Both the position numbers and the translations under genes were made by a program. A DNA stretch of 64,000 nucleotides from Pseudomonas marginalis. Lineage in GTDB: Bacteria > Pseudomonadota > Gammaproteobacteria > Pseudomonadales > Pseudomonadaceae. Under the pieces are notes generated by a model. The model was given only the letters and a program-made list of their open reading frames with translations, was not told where the DNA came from and did no database searches. The stretch lies in NCBI RefSeq assembly GCF_024169655.1, contig NZ_JALJWV010000001.1, positions 3,911,001 to 3,975,000 on the forward strand. Direction: 5' to 3'. Shown here piece after piece: positions 26,306 through 34,810 of this stretch (its first letter is position 1; every line of letters begins with the position of its first letter).

Positions 26306-27064
26306 ATGAAACGATTCATTCGCTTTGCAAGTGTGTGTGCGGTATTCGCCGCCAGTGTCGGTGTCGCTCAGGCCGACGTCTTGAAAATCGCCACTGAAGG
26401 CGCTTACCCGCCGTTTAACTATGTCGATTCGGATAACAAACTCCATGGCTTTGACGTCGATATTGCCCTCGCCCTGTGCGAGCGCATGCAGGCCCAATGC
26501 ACCCTTGTGGCGCAGGACTGGGACGGCATCATTCCGGCCTTGATGGCCAAGAAATATGACGCGGTCGTGGCGTCGATGATCGACACCGAAGAGCGTCGCA
26601 AGAAAATCAGCTTCACCCGTCACTACTACAAAACCCCACTGTCGGTTGCGGTTCCCAGCGACTCGGACATCAGCGATGCGCAGACCCACTTCAAAGGTAA
26701 AACCGTCGGCGCACAATCCTCTTCTACCCAGTCAATTTATGCCGAAGACGTGTATGGCAAAGCCGGCGCCAATGTGAAGCTCTACCCGACCCTGGACGAG
26801 GCCAACAGCGACCTGGCGTCGGGTCGGCTCGACGGTGTGATTGCCGACAAATTCCCGCTCGCCGACTGGATCGACAAGGCCGGCAAGAGCTGCTGCAAAA
26901 TGCTCGGCGACGTCAACGGCACCCAGGCAGATGCCTCGATTGCGGTGCGCAAGGAAGACAACGCGCTGCGCGAACGCTTCAACAAAGCCATCGATGAAAT
27001 TGTTGCCGACGGCACGTATCAGAAGATCTCCAGCAAGTACTTTGCTTTCGACATCTACCACTGA
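26306..27064 (+). CDS. ABC transporter substrate-binding protein, basic amino acid type
   Basis: Periplasmic binding protein of 252 residues in the polar amino acid family (ArtJ/LAO-like). A signal peptide (about 1-23, ending VAQA) is followed by LKIATEGAYPPFNYVDSDNK, GFDVDIALALCERMQAQC and AQDWDGIIPALMAKKYDAVV, the classical SBP_bac_3 motifs. AGAGG precedes the ATG by five bases. It lies with two permeases and an ATPase in an operon with amaD, so D-lysine or another cationic amino acid is the likely ligand. Confidence 0.93.
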   Translation: MKRFIRFASVCAVFAASVGVAQADVLKIATEGAYPPFNYVDSDNKLHGFDVDIALALCERMQAQCTLVAQDWDGIIPALMAKKYDAVVASMIDTEERRKKISFTRHYYKTPLSVAVPSDSDISDAQTHFKGKTVGAQSSSTQSIYAEDVYGKAGANVKLYPTLDEANSDLASGRLDGVIADKFPLADWIDKAGKSCCKMLGDVNGTQADASIAVRKEDNALRERFNKAIDEIVADGTYQKISSKYFAFDIYH

Positions 27065-27174
27065 TTCGTCGCCGCTCCGAGCACTGACTGTCCACCCGCT
27101 GCCTGAGCCCGGCCCTGGCCGGACGCAGGTTGGCCGATGTTCATTCCACGATGTCCTTTCACGAGGGTTCGAGC

Positions 27175-27894
27175 ATGATCGAACATCTATCGCTGTTGTC
27201 GTTTGCCAGCGGCGGCTGGGGGCAAGCGCTGCTGGCCGGGGCGCTGGTGACCCTGGGACTGGCGCTGGCCTGCTTGCCGATCGGCTTGCCCCTGGGGCTT
27301 GGACTGGCCTTGGCCGCGCGTTCGAAAAAGCCTTGGCTGCGATCATTTTCCACGCTGTTTTCCACGGTGTTCCGTGGCTTGCCCGAGTTGCTGACGCTGC
27401 TGATCATTTACTATGGCTGCCAGATTGCGGCACAAAAAATACTCGCGGCCATGGGCTACGAAACCCAGGTCACCATCAATACCTTTCTGGCCGCCATGGT
27501 CGCCTTCAGCTTCGTCTTTGCGGCGTTCTCCAGCGAGATCTGGCTCGCTGCGTTCAAGACTGTCCCCAAGGGTCAATACGAGGCGTCTGCGGCCCTCGGC
27601 CTGAGCAAGGCGACGACCTTTCGCAAAGTGGTGTTCCCGCAACTGGTGCGCATCGCCCTGCCCGGGCTGTCGAATAACTGGTTGTCGCTGCTCAAGGACA
27701 CGTCGCTGGTCTCGACTATTTCTCTGGTCGATCTGATGCGCCAGACCAACCTGGCGGTGAGCGTGACCAAGGAGCCGTTGTTCTTCTATGCCGTGGCCTG
27801 CTTCGGTTACCTGTTCTTCTCGGCCCTGTCGGGGCGCGTGTTCGCGTTTATCGAGCAGCACTTCAATCGGCATCTGCGGAGCGCACGCCCATGA
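27175..27894 (+). CDS. polar amino acid ABC permease (HisQ-like)
   Basis: Membrane subunit of 239 residues and about five helices. It carries the coupling EAA motif region GQYEASAALGLSKATTFRKV followed by VFPQLVRIALPGLSNNW. The start ATG 27175 has GAGG eight bases upstream and begins just before TM1; an ATG at 27130 would add a non-conserved tail. It overlaps the next permease gene by four bases (ATGA). Confidence 0.92.
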   Translation: MIEHLSLLSFASGGWGQALLAGALVTLGLALACLPIGLPLGLGLALAARSKKPWLRSFSTLFSTVFRGLPELLTLLIIYYGCQIAAQKILAAMGYETQVTINTFLAAMVAFSFVFAAFSSEIWLAAFKTVPKGQYEASAALGLSKATTFRKVVFPQLVRIALPGLSNNWLSLLKDTSLVSTISLVDLMRQTNLAVSVTKEPLFFYAVACFGYLFFSALSGRVFAFIEQHFNRHLRSARP

Positions 27895-28601
27895 CGCTCG
27901 AGAGTTTTGCGCAGTTTTTTATCGACCTCGACCTGTTGCAGCGCTATGGCCCGCGCATGCTCGAAGGCTTGCTGGTAACGGGCAAACTGGTAGCCATTTC
28001 ATTCACCCTCGGCGCCCTGCTCGGCCTGCTGATTGCCTTGGCTCGGGTGTCCAACAGCCTGCTGTTGCAGCGCTTGAGCGCCCTGTATGTCTACTGCTTT
28101 CGTGGCTCGCCATTACTGGCGCAGTTGTTCCTGCTGTATTACGGCCTCGGGTCGTTCAAGGGGTTCTGGCAAGACGTCGGGCTGTGGTGGTTTTTCCGCG
28201 ACGCGTGGTTTTGCACGCTGCTGGCCTTCACCTTGAATACGGCGGCGTATCAGGCAGAGATTTTCCGCGGCAGCCTGCTCTCGGTGTCCCAGGGGCAGCA
28301 TGAGGCGGCCAAGGCCTTGAGCCTGAAACGCTCAACGACATTCTTCAAAGTCATCCTGCCGCAATCGCTGGTGGTCGCCATCGGCCCGCTGGGCAACGAG
28401 CTGATTCTGATGATCAAGGCCAGCGCCATCGCTTCGCTGGTGACCATTTACGACCTGATGGGCGTTAGCAAGCTGGCCTTCTCGCGCAGCCTCGACTTCC
28501 AGATTTACCTGTGGGCAGCCGTGCTTTATCTGCTGATCGTCGAGATTATCCGCCGCGTGCTCAAGCGCGTCGAAGCCCGACTGGGTCGCCACCTGCTCTG
28601 A
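27891..28601 (+). CDS. polar amino acid ABC permease (HisM-like)
   Basis: Second membrane subunit, 236 residues and about five helices. The EAA coupling loop reads GQHEAAKALSLKRSTTFFKV followed by ILPQSLVVAIGPLGNEL. It pairs with the preceding permease to form the channel of the importer; the four-base overlap shows coupled translation. Confidence 0.93.
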   Translation: MTLESFAQFFIDLDLLQRYGPRMLEGLLVTGKLVAISFTLGALLGLLIALARVSNSLLLQRLSALYVYCFRGSPLLAQLFLLYYGLGSFKGFWQDVGLWWFFRDAWFCTLLAFTLNTAAYQAEIFRGSLLSVSQGQHEAAKALSLKRSTTFFKVILPQSLVVAIGPLGNELILMIKASAIASLVTIYDLMGVSKLAFSRSLDFQIYLWAAVLYLLIVEIIRRVLKRVEARLGRHLL

Positions 28602-28651
28602 TGCCTGTCGTTTACCCCCACGCCCACACGGCGCGTTACAAGGAATTTTTC

Positions 28652-29893
28652 ATGCACTGCCAAACCATCGTTCTGGGCGCCGGGATTGTCGGCGTCTGTA
28701 CTGCACTGCACCTGCAAGCGCGTGGTGTTCAGGTCATCCTGATCGACCGCCAGCAACCCGGGAACGGCACCAGCCATGGCAATGCCGGGTTGATCGAGCG
28801 CTCCAGTGTGATTCCCTATGCGTTCCCGCGAGAGCTGTCGAGCCTGGTGCGCTACGGCCTCAACCAGCAATCCGATGTGCGGTATAGCTGGCGCTACCTG
28901 CCCAAGGTCGCGCCGTGGCTGTTCACCTACTGGCAGAACTCGTCGCCGCCCAGGTTGAACCAGGCCGCCCGCGCCATGCTGCCGTTGGTGCAGCGCTGCG
29001 TGGATGAGCACGATGTGCTGATCGAGGCCGCCGGCATGGGCGACCTGATCAAAGCCAATGGCTGGATCGAGGTGTTTCGCAATCAACCGGCCTTTATCAA
29101 GGCCCAGGCCGATGCCCATGCCTTGCAGCCTTATGGCTTGCGTTATGAAGTGCTGGACGGCGAGCAATTGCGCGAGCGTGAACCGTCGTTGAACGAACAG
29201 GCGGTGGGCGGCATTCACTGGCTTGATCCGAAAACCGTCAGCGATCCCGGGGCGCTGACCCGTGGCTACGCCGCGCTGTTTATCAAGCGCGGCGGGCAGT
29301 TCATTCAGGGCGATGCGCTGACGCTCAAACAACTCGACGGCGGCTGGCAGGTTCAGACCGAACAAGGCCCGGTGAGTGCCGAACAGGCGGTGATCGCGCT
29401 CGGCCCACAGGCGCCCGAGCTGTTCAAGCCACTGGGCTATCGCATTCCGCTGGCAATCAAGCGCGGCTACCACATGCACTACAGCTCTTTGCACGATGCA
29501 CAGTTGCAGCATTCAATTTGCGATGCCCAGGGCGGCTATGTCCTGGCGCCGATGGCTCAGGGTATCCGGTTGACCACGGGCATCGAGTTTGCCGAGAGCA
29601 GCGATCAGGCCAATGACATTCAGCTCAGTCGCTGTGAAGCCCTGGCGCGCAAGCTCTACCCACTCGGCGAGCGTCTGGACCCCGAACCGTGGCTGGGTCG
29701 CCGTCCGTGCCTGCCGGACATGCGCCCGGTGATCGGCCCGGCGGTGCATCACCCGGGCCTGTGGTTCAACTTCGGCCATGCCCACCACGGCCTGACCCTC
29801 GGCCCGGTCAGCGGGCGCCTGCTCGCCGAAATGCTCACCGGCGCCGCGACCTTTACTGACCCGGCGCCTTACAGCGCAGAACGTTTCCACTGA
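28652..29893 (+). CDS. amaD: AmaD-like D-amino acid (D-lysine) dehydrogenase/oxidase
   Basis: DadA-family flavoprotein of 413 residues. The FAD motif is IVLGAGIVGVCTALHLQARG at the start; further DAO pieces are GNGTSHGNAGLIE, AVIALGPQAPELFKPLGYRI and the C-terminal RRPCLPDMRPVIG with FGHAHHGLTLGPVSG. By gene order it matches P. putida AmaD, which turns D-lysine into an alpha-keto acid that cyclises to delta1-piperideine-2-carboxylate, the substrate of DpkA. The start 28652 has AAGGA upstream. Other D-amino acids cannot be excluded. Confidence 0.85.
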   Translation: MHCQTIVLGAGIVGVCTALHLQARGVQVILIDRQQPGNGTSHGNAGLIERSSVIPYAFPRELSSLVRYGLNQQSDVRYSWRYLPKVAPWLFTYWQNSSPPRLNQAARAMLPLVQRCVDEHDVLIEAAGMGDLIKANGWIEVFRNQPAFIKAQADAHALQPYGLRYEVLDGEQLREREPSLNEQAVGGIHWLDPKTVSDPGALTRGYAALFIKRGGQFIQGDALTLKQLDGGWQVQTEQGPVSAEQAVIALGPQAPELFKPLGYRIPLAIKRGYHMHYSSLHDAQLQHSICDAQGGYVLAPMAQGIRLTTGIEFAESSDQANDIQLSRCEALARKLYPLGERLDPEPWLGRRPCLPDMRPVIGPAVHHPGLWFNFGHAHHGLTLGPVSGRLLAEMLTGAATFTDPAPYSAERFH

Positions 29894-29910
29894 TTAGCGG
29901 AGTAACCGCC

Positions 29911-30702
29911 ATGCCAGCGACAAACACCCAACGTCACCTGCCCGGCAACGCTGGGTTGCCGGACACACGCGATGTCGTGGTCAGCATTGAAGGGCTGAAC
30001 AAGTTCTACGGTGCCTACCATGTCTTGCATGACATCGAGCTGAACGTGCGCGAAGGCGAACGTATCGTGCTGTGTGGGCCTTCCGGTTCGGGAAAATCAA
30101 CACTGATCCGCTGTATCAACCGCCTGGAAATCGCCGAGAAAGGCCATATCCGGGTCAACCACACCGACCTGGCGCTGGACACCCGCCAAGCGGCTCAGGT
30201 GCGTAGCGAGATCGGCATGGTGTTCCAGCACTTCAACCTGTTCCCGCACATGAGCGTGCTGCAAAACTGCATGCTGGCGCCGATGTCGGTGCGAGGCCTG
30301 TCGCGCAAGGAAGCACAAGAGCTGGGGCGTTTCTACTTGAACAAAGTCGGTATCGAGAACCAGGCCGACAAGTTCCCCAGCCAGTTGTCCGGCGGGCAAC
30401 AGCAGCGCGTGGCCATTGCCCGGGCGTTGTGCATGAAACCCAAGATCATGCTGTTTGATGAACCGACTTCAGCCCTCGACCCGGAGATGGTTGCCGAGGT
30501 GCTGGATGTGTTGGTCAAGCTCGCCGACACCGGCATGACCATGCTCTGTGTCACCCATGAAATGGGCTTCGCCCGGCAGGTCGCGGAGCGGGTGCTGTTT
30601 CTCGACGGTGGCCGGATCATTGAAGACAGCCCACCAGAGGCTTTCTTCAATAACCCGCAAAGCCCCAGGGCGCAGAGCTTTCTTGCGCAGATCCTGCATT
30701 AG
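29911..30702 (+). CDS. polar amino acid ABC transporter ATPase
   Basis: ATPase of 263 residues. Walker A GPSGSGKST, Q-loop MVFQHFNLFPHMSVLQN, signature LSGGQQQRVAIARAL, Walker B IMLFDEPTSALDPEM and switch His in VTHEMGFA are all intact. It energises the permease pair encoded upstream, with amaD lying between, as in the P. putida D-lysine locus. The stop overlaps the stop of the convergent amidase gene by four bases. Confidence 0.95.
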   Translation: MPATNTQRHLPGNAGLPDTRDVVVSIEGLNKFYGAYHVLHDIELNVREGERIVLCGPSGSGKSTLIRCINRLEIAEKGHIRVNHTDLALDTRQAAQVRSEIGMVFQHFNLFPHMSVLQNCMLAPMSVRGLSRKEAQELGRFYLNKVGIENQADKFPSQLSGGQQQRVAIARALCMKPKIMLFDEPTSALDPEMVAEVLDVLVKLADTGMTMLCVTHEMGFARQVAERVLFLDGGRIIEDSPPEAFFNNPQSPRAQSFLAQILH

Positions 30703-32081
30703 CGTTCAGTGGGTTCCGAAGCCACTGCATGCCCTGCGAATCGCTGCGCCATGACCCTCAACAATCGATCATCCTCCCCCGCTGCGCCAATGACCTGCAG
30801 CCCCACCGGCATCCCTCTCACCAGCCCCACCGGCAGGCTGATTGCAGGTAACCCGGTGAGGTTCCAGGCACTGGTATGACTGAGCAAGGCGGCGCGCACA
30901 TCAATGTCCTGCGCGCCAACCTGCACCTCACGCGCATCAACCACCGTCGCCGTGATCGGCACGCTGGGCGAGACCAGCAAGTCATAGCGCTTGAACACCT
31001 GCGCCATCGCAGCCTTGAGGCGTGCCTGGCTGGACTGTGCGCGGATGTATTGCCAACCCCGGACTTCACACGACAACTCAAGGCGTTCGCGCACCTCGGC
31101 CTCGAACATGTGCGGCGCACTCTGCATGCGCTCGGCGTGAACATTGAAAGCCTCGGCGCGTTGTAGCACCTGCAAGGTCGCTTTCATGTCGGCCGACAGT
31201 TGCGCCAGTTCGTCGACCTCTTGCAGCCCCTCGCCAAAGAGCTGTTGCGCCGCCTGGTACACCTGGCTATCCAGTTCCGCGTCTACCGGGCCGAAACTGC
31301 CGGACTTGATCCAGCCGACCCGCAACGGCCTGGGGTTAGCCAACGGCGCGCACGTGCGCCCGGCGATCACCTCGAACAACAGGCGCGCATCCTCGACGTG
31401 GTTGGCGATCGGGCCCACATGGTCGAGACTCGACGCAAGCGGGAACACGCCGTCCAGCGGCACGCTGGCAAACGATGGCTTGAAGCCGACCACGCCGCAC
31501 AACGCCGCAGGAATACGGATCGAGCCACCGGTATCGGTACCCAGCGCCAGCGGCACCATGCCGCTGGCGACTGCGGCGGCGCTGCCGGCGCTGGAGCCGC
31601 CGGTGATGCAGTTGGCGTTCCAAGGGTTGCGCGCGGCGCCCTGCAGCGAGCGGTCGCCCGTCGGCCCATAGGCGAATTCATGCGTCAGGGTCTTGCCCAC
31701 GATCACCGCGCCCGCCTCGCGCAAACGCTTCACGCACACAGCATCGTGCTCGGGTTTGAAGCCTGCAAAATGCGCCGAACCGTAGGTGGTGACATAGTCG
31801 AACGTATCGATGTTGTCTTTGACCGCCACTGGAATACCCTGCAACGGCCCCAGGTCCAGGCCCTGTTCGAACAGTTCATCAGCCTTGCTCGCCTGCGCCA
31901 GCGCCACGCTTGCATCGACGCACACGAAGGCGTTCAAGATCGGATTCAGCCGCTTGATGCTGTCAAGCGTCGCCTGGGTCAGCTCGACACTGGTCAGGCT
32001 GCCCGCACGAAGGCGCTGAGCCAAATCAGTGACCGATTGAGCAAAAAAATAGCCAGCATGGGTAGGCTTCGTCAGGTTCAT
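30699..32081 (-). CDS. amidase signature family amidohydrolase
   Basis: Amidase of 460 residues. The Ser-cisSer-Lys triad is visible: Lys in IPVAVKDNID, cis-Ser in GGSSAGSAAAVASG and the nucleophilic Ser in ALGTDTGGSIRIPAALCG. The start 32081 has GGAG eight bases upstream. It follows an MFS transporter gene by 13 bases, in an operon probably controlled by the divergent LacI-type regulator; the pair looks like an uptake-and-hydrolysis unit for an amide. The substrate is unknown. GatA is unlikely because no gatB/gatC is near. Confidence 0.9.
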   Translation of the reverse strand: MNLTKPTHAGYFFAQSVTDLAQRLRAGSLTSVELTQATLDSIKRLNPILNAFVCVDASVALAQASKADELFEQGLDLGPLQGIPVAVKDNIDTFDYVTTYGSAHFAGFKPEHDAVCVKRLREAGAVIVGKTLTHEFAYGPTGDRSLQGAARNPWNANCITGGSSAGSAAAVASGMVPLALGTDTGGSIRIPAALCGVVGFKPSFASVPLDGVFPLASSLDHVGPIANHVEDARLLFEVIAGRTCAPLANPRPLRVGWIKSGSFGPVDAELDSQVYQAAQQLFGEGLQEVDELAQLSADMKATLQVLQRAEAFNVHAERMQSAPHMFEAEVRERLELSCEVRGWQYIRAQSSQARLKAAMAQVFKRYDLLVSPSVPITATVVDAREVQVGAQDIDVRAALLSHTSAWNLTGLPAISLPVGLVRGMPVGLQVIGAAGEDDRLLRVMAQRFAGHAVASEPTER

Positions 32082-32094
32082 ACAAACAGCTCCA

Positions 32095-33426
32095 TCAAAC
32101 CACGGCGGGTAAAGGGGACGGGGCAACGTGCCGACTGCCGGGGCGCACCATCAACATCGCGCCCATGCCCAGCGCAGTGGCCACCGCCGCCGCGACGAAC
32201 ATCGACGAGTAGCCGTAGCGGACGGTCAAGTAACCGGTCAGCATCGGTGCGATGAACGAGGCAGTGTTGGCAATGAAATGCGTCATGCCGCTGTAGGCGC
32301 CCACACGGTTCGACGGCGCGGTATCGATCACCACGGCCCAGTAAACCGAGTTCGGTAGCGCATTGAGGGCGTTGGCCACGGTCATCAGGGCAATCACACC
32401 CCACACCGTCTGGGCCTGCGAGACCAAGATGAAGCACAGCGTGGTCAACAGCAGGCAGGTCGCGGCCAGCCAACTGCGCGCCACCTTCAGGTTGCCGGTG
32501 CGGCGTAGTAGCCAGTCGGAGATCTTGCCGCCCAGCAGCACGGTGAAGCAGGCGCCGGTCCAGGGGATCATGCCCATGTACCACAGCGACGAGAGGTTGT
32601 AGTGGAACTCGTCCTGCAGGTACTTGGGGGTCCAGGTCAGCAGCAGGAAGGTCACATACACGAACGAGAAGTAACCGACAGCGTTGAGCAGCAGGTCCTT
32701 GTTCTTGAAGAAATGCCACACCGGCGTGACGCTTGTGTCAGGGGGCGAGGCATGGGTTGCCGTGGCACGCTCCTGACGCAGGAAGTCGAGCTCGGCCTTG
32801 GACATCCGAGGGTTCTCATCAGGGGTGTTGGTGAAGCGTGTCATAAAGAAAATCAGCAGCGCCAGGCTGAGCACGCCCAACACCACGAACATGCTGCGCC
32901 AGTCGCCGGTCAGGGTTTGCAGGCCCACCGCCACCGGTGCCGTGAGCAGCGCACCGAGCGGTGTGCTCAGCAGGCCGACCGAAACCACGAAGCCTCGCTC
33001 CTTGGGCGTCGCCCAGCTAGCGACGCTCTTATTGATCACCGAATACGCCGGGCCTTCGGCAAAGCCAAACAAAACGCGAATGGTGGCGAAACCGGCCATG
33101 GCCGAGCCGCCCATGAACGCGAGCCCAAAGTCGCCTGCAAACGCGGTGGCGATCTCAAAGATCGACCAGGTGGCCCCGGCAATCAGCCAGATGCGCTTGG
33201 CGCCAAAGCGGTCGGCCAGAATGCCGCCGATCAACGCCCCGAGAATGTAGCCGTAGCCGAAGAACCCCAGCACATTGCCCCAGTCAGCCTTGTCGAAGCC
33301 GTACTCCGGAAGGATGCTCGCCGAGGCATAAGAAATCGCGCCACGGTCGATGTAGTTGAGCAATGCCATCAGCATGATCAGGAAGAAAATCTGGTAGCGG
33401 AAACGTGGGATAGCGGGACTGTTCAT
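32095..33426 (-). CDS. MFS transporter, anion:cation symporter type
   Basis: Twelve-helix permease of 443 residues. The start region LNYIDRGAISYASASILPEY and the loop ILADRFGAKR match the ACS (tartrate, hexuronate, phthalate) group. It is the first gene of the operon with the amidase. Two LacI-type operators lie 70-130 bases upstream, so it should be induced by its own substrate. Confidence 0.9.
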   Translation of the reverse strand: MNSPAIPRFRYQIFFLIMLMALLNYIDRGAISYASASILPEYGFDKADWGNVLGFFGYGYILGALIGGILADRFGAKRIWLIAGATWSIFEIATAFAGDFGLAFMGGSAMAGFATIRVLFGFAEGPAYSVINKSVASWATPKERGFVVSVGLLSTPLGALLTAPVAVGLQTLTGDWRSMFVVLGVLSLALLIFFMTRFTNTPDENPRMSKAELDFLRQERATATHASPPDTSVTPVWHFFKNKDLLLNAVGYFSFVYVTFLLLTWTPKYLQDEFHYNLSSLWYMGMIPWTGACFTVLLGGKISDWLLRRTGNLKVARSWLAATCLLLTTLCFILVSQAQTVWGVIALMTVANALNALPNSVYWAVVIDTAPSNRVGAYSGMTHFIANTASFIAPMLTGYLTVRYGYSSMFVAAAVATALGMGAMLMVRPGSRHVAPSPLPAVV

Positions 33427-33495
33427 AGGAACTGACTCTTCAAATGATGGCAGAAGTCAAAAAATCGGCCGCGTCCGGCGTTTTTTTATTGTTTT

Positions 33496-33511
33496 ACCCA
33501 AACGTTTGGGT
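33496..33511. promoter_or_regulatory. LacI-family operator 1
   Basis: ACCCAAACGTTTGGGT is a perfect 16-base palindrome with the central CG typical of LacI/GalR operators. It lies 69 bases upstream of the MFS-amidase operon and in the region shared with the divergent lacI-type gene. Confidence 0.75.
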
Positions 33512-33540
33512 TGGCAAAATGTAGAGATTGAAAAAGTGTT

Positions 33541-33556
33541 AGTCAATCGTTTGGGT
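33541..33556. promoter_or_regulatory. LacI-family operator 2
   Basis: AGTCAATCGTTTGGGT matches operator 1 at 13 of 16 positions, with one perfect half-site. The centres of the two sites are 45 bases apart, about four helical turns, which allows cooperative binding or a small loop. It lies before the divergent regulator gene and so may serve autoregulation. Confidence 0.6.
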
Positions 33557-33635
33557 AAAGATTTATTTCGCGGGCTGGCGCGTCGATTGAGATAGAATCG
33601 CGCGCTGGAAATAGATGCTTGGAAGCCTCTCAGAC

Positions 33636-34673
33636 ATGCCGAATCAATCTCGCCCCGCCACACTGAAGTCCATGGCGACTGCTCTCGGGGTACACGTCTC
33701 TACGGTGTCGCGGGTGCTCAATGGCGACCCGGCAGGGGTCGAGCGAGCGGCTTCGACGGAGGTCGTGGCGCGTATTCGTGCGTTGGCCAAAGAACTGGAT
33801 TATCGGCCGAACACGCAGGCATCCAACCTGAAATTGCGTAAAAGCCAGGAGATCTGCGTGCTCATGCCACGCCTCACCGACCTGGTGATGGCGACCATTT
33901 ACGACAGCATCGACAGCGCGGCCGAGCAAGCGGGCTATCTCACATTCGTCTCCAACACCGACGACCAGCAGGCACGCCAAATGGCACGTGCCGAGCACGC
34001 TTTACGCCGCTCGGTGGCCGGGCTGATCGTCGGTGACTCTCACGTGGGTGAAACCCAGCCACTGCTTGACTTGCTTCAACGCAAACACACGCCCTACGTA
34101 CTCGTCAGCCGACAGATTTGCGGGCACCTGACGGCGGGCAGCGACGACGAAATGGGCGGCTGGTTGGCGGCCGAACACCTGTACCAACAGGGCTGCCGCG
34201 ATGTGGCGATACTGGCGGGCGAACGGCATGCATCCACCGGGGCAGATCGGACCCGTGGGTTCATCCGCTATTACCGCGAGCAGGGCATAACACTGCGCCC
34301 GGAGTGGACCCTCAATGGCCCTTTTGACAGCCTCACCGGGCACAAGCAAGGCGAGTACCTGTTGGGACTCAACCCTGCCCCGCAGGCGTTTTTCGCGGTC
34401 AACGACTTCCTTGCCATCGGCCTGATGGGTGCGGCGCGTGATAAGGGATTGGCGCCGGGCAAGGACATTGCAGTGGTTGGCTTCAACGACACCCCACTGG
34501 CCAAAGAACTTTTCGTGCCGCTGACCAGTGTGCGCCTCCCGCTGGCGCAGATGGGCCTGCATGCGGTGGAGTTGCTGCACAAGCGCATTCAGGGCGAACC
34601 TGCCGAGTCGATCATCCTGGCGCCGCAGTTACAGGTGCGGGCTAGCTCCTCGCTGGTGCGGCGCACGGATTGA
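33636..34673 (+). CDS. LacI-family transcriptional regulator
   Basis: Repressor of 345 residues. The N-terminal helix-turn-helix and hinge read LKSMATALGVHVSTVSRVLN and ALAKELDYRPNTQASNLKLR; the periplasmic-binding-protein-like effector domain follows (AFFAVNDFLAIGLMGAARDK, DIAVVGFNDTPLAKELF). The start at 33636 sits just before the HTH; an ATG at 33615 is also possible. It is divergent from the MFS-amidase operon, with two palindromic operators between. Confidence 0.93.
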   Translation: MPNQSRPATLKSMATALGVHVSTVSRVLNGDPAGVERAASTEVVARIRALAKELDYRPNTQASNLKLRKSQEICVLMPRLTDLVMATIYDSIDSAAEQAGYLTFVSNTDDQQARQMARAEHALRRSVAGLIVGDSHVGETQPLLDLLQRKHTPYVLVSRQICGHLTAGSDDEMGGWLAAEHLYQQGCRDVAILAGERHASTGADRTRGFIRYYREQGITLRPEWTLNGPFDSLTGHKQGEYLLGLNPAPQAFFAVNDFLAIGLMGAARDKGLAPGKDIAVVGFNDTPLAKELFVPLTSVRLPLAQMGLHAVELLHKRIQGEPAESIILAPQLQVRASSSLVRRTD

Positions 34674-34690
34674 AGGGTGACCCGCCTAGA

Positions 34691-34721
34691 CGTCTGTGCC
34701 GGCCAGCGCTCGGCGCAGACG
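34691..34721. terminator. stem-loop after lacI-type gene
   Basis: CGTCTGTGCCG and CGGCGCAGACG form an 11-bp stem with one G-T pair and a nine-base loop, 17 bases after the regulator stop. There is no T-run, so this is not a standard intrinsic terminator; it may still protect or end the transcripts of the two convergent genes. Confidence 0.35.
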
Positions 34722-34810
34722 CCATTACCGGCCTCACGAGCCACCATCGGAACTGCGGCGTAGGTCTTAGCGCTGGTCACATCGAGGAAATCGACCCTGG
34801 GTAATCGAAA

